Source of the DNA: Candidatus Roizmanbacteria bacterium CG22_combo_CG10-13_8_21_14_all_34_12
GTDB lineage: Bacteria; Patescibacteriota; Microgenomatia; UBA1406; GWC2-37-13
DNA: 8,973 nucleotides
Direction of reading: 5' to 3'
Assembly (NCBI GenBank): GCA_002786595.1
Contig: PCTC01000046.1
Span: 1-8,973, forward strand
Part shown: one piece after another, positions 5,573-8,973 of the stretch
How the letters are laid out: each line of letters starts with the position of its first letter
Numbering within the stretch: position 1 is the first letter of the stretch
Made by a program: the position numbers and the translations under genes
The notes under the pieces: generated by a model
Told to the model about the DNA's origin: nothing
Seen by the model: the letters and a program-made list of their open reading frames with translations, nothing else
Databases searched by the model: none

Positions 5573-6388
5573 TTAATCATGATTTAATTTTAAATGCTCT
5601 TCACTAATATGATGACCTAAATTTGCCGCTTTTGATCTAAGATCGCAAGCAATAATTTCATTATCAGGTTGGATGTGAATCTCAACTGGTTCGACTTTAA
5701 TTCCCGCCGATTCAATTCCAGCTATTTTTGCTGGATTGTTTGTTAGTAATCTAACAGACTCTATCCCTATATGTTTTAACATTTCTCCAGCAACATCAAA
5801 ATCACGAATTTCAGAAGGTAGGCCAGCGTCTCGATAAGCTCGATCAGTATCAATTCGCTCTCCAGTTTGCTGATCCACCCTTTGCAATATCTTTGTACCC
5901 CCCCCATCCCATTCGAACATTCCATTTAATTGATGCATTTTTCCTGAAATTCCGGTGCCCCTACCTTCTTGTTCTAGATAGATTAAAACACCTCGGCCTT
6001 CTTCGGAAATTAATTTCATTGCTTGATGCAATTCTTTTCGACATTCGCAGTTGACCGCATGATAGACTTCATTTGTACGACAGGCAGAATGAATTCTAGT
6101 TAAAACGTTTTTACCGTCACCTAATGAACCACTATCTATGTTACCGAAAACCAAAACTTCATGATGACTTCCTTCAGTTCGATCGCCAAAAGCATAGTAT
6201 GTCCAGTCGCCAAATTCGGTAGGCAACGGTGCTCGACCTAATTCGACGACCAAAGGTAAACCCTCACTTCTTAAAATATCTTTATTACGTTGAATAGAAT
6301 TCCACGGTTGTTTCCAACCAAAATTTCTTTGAGCAATTAGAAGTTCTGCTTCAGCTCTACTTGCAGGAATCGATTCTCTTAAAGCCAT
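5573..6388 (-). CDS. ribA: GTP cyclohydrolase II-like enzyme with altered active-site residues
   Basis: This 271-residue protein aligns by eye with E. coli RibA (196 residues) from PTEFGDW (56-62) to the end, with about 44 extra N-terminal residues. The zinc site is intact: HSAC then CEC (Cys103, Cys114, Cys116). EEGRGVLIYLEQEGRG (129-144) matches the GTP-binding segment, Arg195 matches the catalytic Arg128 in EIRDF, and Lys221 matches Lys154 in LLTNNPAK. Two active-site positions differ: Leu154 aligns with Tyr105 and Glu193 with Asp126. Residues 158-183 form an insertion-like loop carrying the G8 tract. GTP ring opening is expected, but the product may differ from that of true RibA. It is first in a leftward operon with ATP-grasp and HAD genes and visibly GC-richer than its neighbours, so it may be acquired. 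The homology is secure, the exact function less so. Confidence 0.85.
   Translation of the reverse strand: MALRESIPASRAEAELLIAQRNFGWKQPWNSIQRNKDILRSEGLPLVVELGRAPLPTEFGDWTYYAFGDRTEGSHHEVLVFGNIDSGSLGDGKNVLTRIHSACRTNEVYHAVNCECRKELHQAMKLISEEGRGVLIYLEQEGRGTGISGKMHQLNGMFEWDGGGTKILQRVDQQTGERIDTDRAYRDAGLPSEIRDFDVAGEMLKHIGIESVRLLTNNPAKIAGIESAGIKVEPVEIHIQPDNEIIACDLRSKAANLGHHISEEHLKLNHD
5895..5907. repeat. C8/G8 homopolymer block, copy 2 (in the cyclohydrolase gene)
   Basis: This is the same 13 bases as 5342-5354. The coding strand reads GAT GGG GGG GGT ACA, giving Asp161-Gly-Gly-Gly-Thr165 in the loop between the GTP-binding segment and the catalytic Arg. An indel in the tract would frameshift the gene before Arg195. 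Confidence 0.85.
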
Positions 6389-6427
6389 ATTTATTAAATA
6401 TAAATTGTGCTAAAATGTTATTTAGGT

Positions 6428-6440
6428 TGCTATTATATCA
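6428..6440. promoter_or_regulatory. Overlapping divergent extended -10 boxes (bidirectional promoter)
   Basis: The plus strand has TGCTATTAT (6428-6436), ten bases before the ATG at 6447. The minus strand has TGATATAAT (6440-6432), giving the cyclohydrolase operon a leader of about 37 bases. The two hexamers share five base pairs, so polymerase can occupy only one direction at a time. A further TGCTAAAAT (6408-6416, +) and a TATATT nearer the cyclohydrolase ATG (-) are possible secondary boxes. Confidence 0.55.
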
Positions 6441-6446
6441 AAAAAT

Positions 6447-6782
6447 ATGAAGAAAATCAATTTATACAACTTTAAAAAAGACCGATACAGAAAGGCAAGG
6501 GGAGGATATTCGAGGTTTTTAAATCTATATTGTACTGGGTGTAAAAGTTTTCTTCTTTTATATCAAAAAGACGGCCCTGGGATTTTAAAAAGACTTTATA
6601 TGGATAGAATATTTGCTCCAGTGGAACTAACAGATCTTCAAAAAAAAGATTATAAAGAAAATTTAGTTTGCAATCACTGTAAAAATATTATTGGCTTTTC
6701 AATTATTTATGAAAAAGAAAATAGAAAATCTTTTCATTTGAAGCAGGGTACTTTCACTAAAAAAGTCACTAAGAGGAAATAA
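6447..6782 (+). CDS. Small zinc-ribbon protein, uncharacterised
   Basis: This 111-residue basic protein has two CxxC knuckles, CTGC (29-32) and CNHC (75-78), 42 residues apart. This is the layout of a zinc ribbon binding one structural metal. Between them is a distinctive conserved-looking stretch, LYQKDGPGILKRLYMDRI (38-55), and after them FSIIYEKENRKSF (84-96). The ends are rich in Lys and Arg (start MKKINLYNFKKDRYRKARGG; end KKVTKRK), which suits nucleic-acid or ribosome binding. I have a general impression of similar proteins in CPR bacteria and archaea but know no function. The ATG is ten bases from an extended -10, so the mRNA is probably leaderless. The gene is divergent from the cyclohydrolase operon and ends four bases before the stop of the convergent VOC gene. 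Confidence 0.8.
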   Translation: MKKINLYNFKKDRYRKARGGYSRFLNLYCTGCKSFLLLYQKDGPGILKRLYMDRIFAPVELTDLQKKDYKENLVCNHCKNIIGFSIIYEKENRKSFHLKQGTFTKKVTKRK

Positions 6783-6786
6783 AAAC

Positions 6787-7203
6787 CTACTCTTTTTTTA
6801 CTCCAAGACTTTGGGAAAATCTAAGTAAGTATCCACTCGGATCCATGATAAGAATTTCTCGATGACCATGAAACGTGTCATTTACTTTATACCAACTTTC
6901 CTTCACACCTCTTTTTAATGGATAATTATTTTTGGCAAGTAAATCAATAATTTTTTGTACATCTTTAGTTTCAATTTGAAAGTTGACCCCTCGACCATAA
7001 GGGTATTCTGGCTTACCGTTATGCCACTCTTCATCATCGTCTTCCTGTTGAATCATTAACTGGCTTCCTTGATACGAAAGAAAAGCAAATAGGGGATCTA
7101 ATTGCTCATACTCAAGTTTAAAATCTAATATTTTTGTGTAAAAATTTAAACTTTTTTGAAAGTCTACGACGTATAACTCAGGTAGAATATTATTAAATCT
7201 CAT
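6787..7203 (-). CDS. Glyoxalase/bleomycin-resistance (VOC) family protein
   Basis: This 138-residue protein is a single VOC-type unit made of two beta-alpha-beta-beta-beta modules. The first opens NILPELYVVDFQKSLNFYTK (5-24), with LDFKLEYEQ next and the loop QLMIQQEDDDEEW. The second begins GRGVNFQIETKDV and ends REILIMDPSGYLLRFSQ (115-131), the typical VOC finish. The length and the PYGRGVNFQIE and WYKV...HREIL elements point to bleomycin-resistance-like binders or small-molecule-modifying relatives rather than to glyoxalase I proper. A substrate cannot be predicted. I start at ATG 7203 because family similarity begins there and a perfect TGATATAAT lies ten bases upstream. The frame stays open to a TTG at 7335 and would add a hydrophobic helix, but no ribosome site supports it. 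The gene probably has its own leaderless transcript. Confidence 0.85.
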   Translation of the reverse strand: MRFNNILPELYVVDFQKSLNFYTKILDFKLEYEQLDPLFAFLSYQGSQLMIQQEDDDEEWHNGKPEYPYGRGVNFQIETKDVQKIIDLLAKNNYPLKRGVKESWYKVNDTFHGHREILIMDPSGYLLRFSQSLGVKKE

Positions 7204-7213
7204 ATTTAAATAA

Positions 7214-7222
7214 ATTATATCA
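7214..7222 (-). promoter_or_regulatory. Extended -10 promoter of the VOC gene
   Basis: The reverse strand reads TGATATAAT, ending ten bases before the ATG at 7203. The predicted start leaves a leader of about four bases. An alternative upstream promoter, TTGACA (7305-7300) with TATTGT (7281-7276, 18-bp spacer), is weaker at the -10. Confidence 0.6.
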
Positions 7223-7291
7223 CTTATTTTAAACCAACCTCGAAACCTATACAATCCAAATCCTGCCACGCCAAGACAATACCCACACAAC

Positions 7292-7304
7292 AACCAAACT
7301 GTCA
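7292..7304. repeat. 13-bp direct repeat, copy 1
   Basis: AACCAAACTGTCA occurs here and at 8414-8426. A second shared word, AAAGAATGA, follows each copy (7334-7342 and 8446-8454) at slightly different spacing. The two sites lie on either side of the 283-residue gene. Confidence 0.4.
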
Positions 7305-7457
7305 ACAAGACGATGACAAGAATTGGCTCATACAAAGAATGAAAGGCAAATGAATATTAAACCTCAACGAACCATTAACATATTTACGAAATTCCCACTT
7401 ACCTTCTGGGGAAAAAACAGAGTCATAACTTTTGCCATATTTAATTAATTGTTCTAA
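7302..7457 (-). pseudogene. Orphan reading frame, possible broken extension of the upstream gene
   Basis: Directly after, and one frame back from, the stop of the 283-residue gene, the reverse strand is open for 51 codons before TGA at 7304-7302. It reads LEQLIKYGKSYDSVFSPEGK followed by WEFRKYVNG. The first half looks protein-like rather than random, but it has no ATG at its head and is preceded by TAA. A -1 slip or a one-base indel at the last sense codon (AAT) would join it to the gene. KYGKSYDSV also resembles KYSKKYYEV near the end of that protein, suggesting a decayed tandem repeat. The second half (SLRFNIHLPF onward) is less convincing. An ATG in another frame (7438) gives only a 24-residue peptide. 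Confidence 0.35.
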
Positions 7458-8305
7458 TTATCTAAATATAAAACTTCATAATATTTTTTTGAGTATTTCG
7501 GTAAAAAGTCCCAACCCTCATTTCGGTTAAATTCATTATACACCCAGTCATAATAGTAGTAACTTTTTTCACCATTCCAACCTAAAAGCCTTGTTTTTTT
7601 AAATCCCTCCCGATAAATATCACCAGTAGAATTAGCAATAAGAAAATGATCTAAACCAACGTCGGCGTTATATTCATCCAAGAAAAAAGCCACTTTCAAA
7701 AGATAATATTCCCGACCGGTAACTCCGATTGATTGAGAAAAAGAGAGCCAGGGAAGATTTCCGGAAGTCGCAATCCAAACTAAATTTTCTGCTTTATTTT
7801 CCCCATCTTCAAAATAATAAGCTGTAATTTCAACCCCAAAACCTAATCCGGTAGCAAGAGCATATTCATTTTTGAAATAAGAAAAAGAAACGGTAATCGG
7901 TCCTGAAATATTTGATGCGTAATAATCAGTTTCTACTAATTCCAAACCACCCAAATTAGAAATAACCAGTCCGTACACTTCATGAAAAGTTGAAGGAATA
8001 CCAGGTAAATCAAATCCTTGTTTCTTTCTGAAAGAATAGTCCTGAGTAAAAAGAAGCCAGCCATTTAATTTTACAAAACTACCGGCTGTCTTCCAATCCT
8101 TCCTTTGCTGATCTGTAAGAGCAACCCACGACTCTTTAACCTTTGGTAAGTATGTTTTTCTTTTAAGTTGATATTTTGCCTGCCTTGAAAAATGAAAATT
8201 TCGGAAAGCCCAAACAGGATATATTGTATTATCAAAAAAAGCCAATACCCGGCCAAGAGCCGGACGAACGGAGCCTGGGATATTTAATATTGCCACTTTT
8301 GCCAT
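7454..8305 (-). CDS. Uncharacterised protein, possibly phage structural
   Basis: I do not recognise this 283-residue protein with certainty. Residues 1-60 (starting MAKVAILNIPGSVRPALG) are basic and mixed. A segment around 60-95 reads WVALTDQQRKDWKTAGSFVK followed by LNGWLLFTQDYSF, a Trp- and Gln-rich helical pattern I associate with small virion or tail proteins. From about 115 to 283 it is rich in Tyr, Phe, Gly and Ser with alternating strand-like stretches (ITVSFSYF, GVEITAYYFED, EYYLLKVAFF), like a beta-sandwich adhesin or fibre domain. There is no signal peptide or membrane helix. A TAAAAT -10 six bases before the ATG implies leaderless transcription. The context (small MPDPISWY-type gene, methyltransferase) would fit a prophage or surface-variation region, but no other phage gene is visible. 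An orphan frame at its 3' end may be a lost extension. Confidence 0.65.
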   Translation of the reverse strand: MAKVAILNIPGSVRPALGRVLAFFDNTIYPVWAFRNFHFSRQAKYQLKRKTYLPKVKESWVALTDQQRKDWKTAGSFVKLNGWLLFTQDYSFRKKQGFDLPGIPSTFHEVYGLVISNLGGLELVETDYYASNISGPITVSFSYFKNEYALATGLGFGVEITAYYFEDGENKAENLVWIATSGNLPWLSFSQSIGVTGREYYLLKVAFFLDEYNADVGLDHFLIANSTGDIYREGFKKTRLLGWNGEKSYYYYDWVYNEFNRNEGWDFLPKYSKKYYEVLYLDN

Positions 8306-8311
8306 AGCTTT

Positions 8312-8341
8312 ATTTTACTATCCTTTACCTTTTACTGTCAC
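8312..8341 (-). promoter_or_regulatory. Promoter of the 283-residue gene
   Basis: The reverse strand has GTGACA (8341-8336), an 18-bp spacer and TAAAAT (8317-8312). The predicted start falls at the ATG (8305). An AAAGGA 15 bases upstream is too far to act as a good ribosome site. Confidence 0.5.
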
Positions 8342-8413
8342 CGACCAACCAAAAACCAAATTCCACCTATTGCGTGTCCAATTCTGGATATAGAACTTGC
8401 CCATCTAAACACT

Positions 8414-8426
8414 AACCAAACTGTCA
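8414..8426. repeat. 13-bp direct repeat, copy 2
   Basis: This is an exact match to 7292-7304 (AACCAAACTGTCA), with the second shared word AAAGAATGA at 8446-8454. The pair may mark the borders of a duplicated or moved gene, or may be coincidence. Confidence 0.4.
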
Positions 8427-8499
8427 CCTAATAAATATACTGACTAAAGAATGAGACTATTTTAACTGTGAAATAATGAAGATAAAAAAAAGAAAACTA

Positions 8500-8973
8500 T
8501 CAAACAAAAACCAAACCCCAGCCTGTCGAACTGTGAGACGTTTTTATTTCAGAATAAGGAAATAATGTTTTGATATTAGACCAAACAATGTCTGCTTCCG
8601 TTTCTCGATTATGAAAAAGAACATCATGAATCCCAACAATTCCTCCCACTTTCACAAAATCCCTGTATAAAAGCCAATCCCTCTCGCAAGCAAGACGGCT
8701 ATGGTCACCATCAATGTACAAAAAATCTACTTTCCGATCACCTAAAATTTCCTTGACTTTATTGACCGTTTCTAAATTATTTGAATTCATATCCCAAAGA
8801 TAATGATAGTTTGGCCTAACAATTTCAATTACCTCATCCGGCTTTTTCACTATATCAATACCGATTAAAATATCAGGCTGAAAAGCTTGACTCCAAATCT
8901 TCATTGTTCCGCCTTTATCCATCCCGATTTCTAAAATAACCTTTGGACTATAAAAACTTAGAATCTTGAGTAC
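8500..8973 (-). CDS. Class I SAM-dependent methyltransferase, 5' end outside window
   Basis: The frame is open from the right edge to TGA at 8502-8500, giving 157 residues. An internal ATG at 8922 is not the true start because the SAM motif begins upstream of it. Motif I is VILEIGMDKGGT (visible residues 12-23), of the glycine-rich 'ExGxxxGG' type. The acidic ribose-binding residue is in LIGIDIV (Asp40). VDFLYIDGDHS (82-92) is the motif seen in Methyltransf_24/CmcI-like O-methyltransferases, where the Asp and His can bind metal. GGIVGIHDV follows. The C-terminus GWGLVFV is the normal end of such domains. Members methylate sugars, natural products or polysaccharides, often in surface-glycan clusters. 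The substrate is not inferable. The missing N-terminal part is probably 50 or more residues. Confidence 0.85.
   Translation of the reverse strand, partial: VLKILSFYSPKVILEIGMDKGGTMKIWSQAFQPDILIGIDIVKKPDEVIEIVRPNYHYLWDMNSNNLETVNKVKEILGDRKVDFLYIDGDHSRLACERDWLLYRDFVKVGGIVGIHDVLFHNRETEADIVWSNIKTLFPYSEIKTSHSSTGWGLVFV

Larger units (their letters stand above)
8306..8499. other. Intergenic region with a possible 28-codon ORF and short repeats
   Basis: No confident gene lies here. On the minus strand, ATG at 8404 opens 28 codons to TAG at 8320-8318 (MGKFYIQNWT...), and an overlapping GTG frame (8425) gives about 29 codons; neither has a promoter I can support. CTGTCACC occurs twice as a direct repeat (8335-8342, 8421-8428). 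The minus strand just after the methyltransferase stop is T-rich (8481-8500), but I see no stem that would make it a clear terminator. Confidence 0.4.

Noticed and set aside
7204..7335. In-frame N-terminal extension of the VOC protein from a TTG, with a hydrophobic helix (ILVIVLLTVWLLCGYCLG)
   Set aside because: It needs a TTG start with no ribosome site, VOC similarity begins at ATG 7203, and a perfect extended -10 lies inside the extension. A membrane-anchored form remains a remote possibility.
8071..8256. 61-codon frame inside the 283-residue gene
   Set aside because: Same strand, shifted frame, within a longer coherent gene; no independent support.
8335..8428. tRNA-like look of the minus strand (GGTTAG, AAGTTC, GGTGACAG)
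   Set aside because: The ends are direct, not inverted, repeats, so no acceptor stem forms, and no consistent anticodon or T-arm can be placed.
8500..8502. TGA stop of the methyltransferase as a hint of UGA recoding to Gly (SR1/Gracilibacteria code)
   Set aside because: The protein ends naturally at GLVFV, a TAG follows immediately, and no in-frame TGA interrupts any conserved gene, so the standard code is sufficient.

Overview
This AT-rich window (GC roughly a third) most likely comes from a Patescibacteria/CPR bacterium or a close metagenomic relative. The evidence is indirect: compact short genes, a small membrane protein with the Patescibacteria-style motif 'NNQWVKHGNP' between two cysteines, a small protein starting 'MPDPISWYALGR', and starts with no Shine-Dalgarno sequence that sit just downstream of extended -10 boxes (TGnTATAAT). 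The standard code fits every gene seen. No tRNA, rRNA, CRISPR array, transposase or integrase was seen.

Layout. 1-348: the start of a leftward small gene with its own promoter, a possible 40-residue leftward ORF, and the promoter of the next rightward gene. 349-2744 (+): a signal peptidase I fused to a C-terminal CAP/SCP-like domain, then a single-pass membrane protein; both are predicted to act at the cell surface. A 27-bp direct repeat (one mismatch) lies on each side of this pair and encodes the same first nine residues of two leftward mini-ORFs. 2991-3845 (+): a PfkB-family sugar/nucleoside kinase. Convergent with it and overlapping its 3' end is a leftward three-gene operon (6388-3823): a divergent GTP cyclohydrolase II, an ATP-grasp-like protein and an atypical HAD protein. 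6447-6782 (+): a zinc-ribbon protein that shares overlapping divergent -10 boxes with the operon. 6787-7203 (-): a glyoxalase/bleomycin-resistance (VOC) protein. 7454-8305 (-): an unrecognised, possibly phage-structural protein, followed by an orphan reading frame that looks like a broken extension. 8500-8973 (-): a class I SAM methyltransferase cut by the window edge.

How the genes may work together. The best candidate for an undescribed system is the cyclohydrolase, ATP-grasp and HAD operon with the facing PfkB kinase. The cyclohydrolase keeps the zinc cysteines and catalytic Arg but has Leu where E. coli RibA has Tyr105 and Glu where it has Asp126. No other riboflavin gene is in the window. 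This suggests a GTP-derived metabolite other than standard riboflavin precursor. Both the cyclohydrolase and ATP-grasp genes carry an identical 13-bp block with eight consecutive G on the coding strand, a possible slipped-strand on/off switch. All of this is inference from sequence read by eye.
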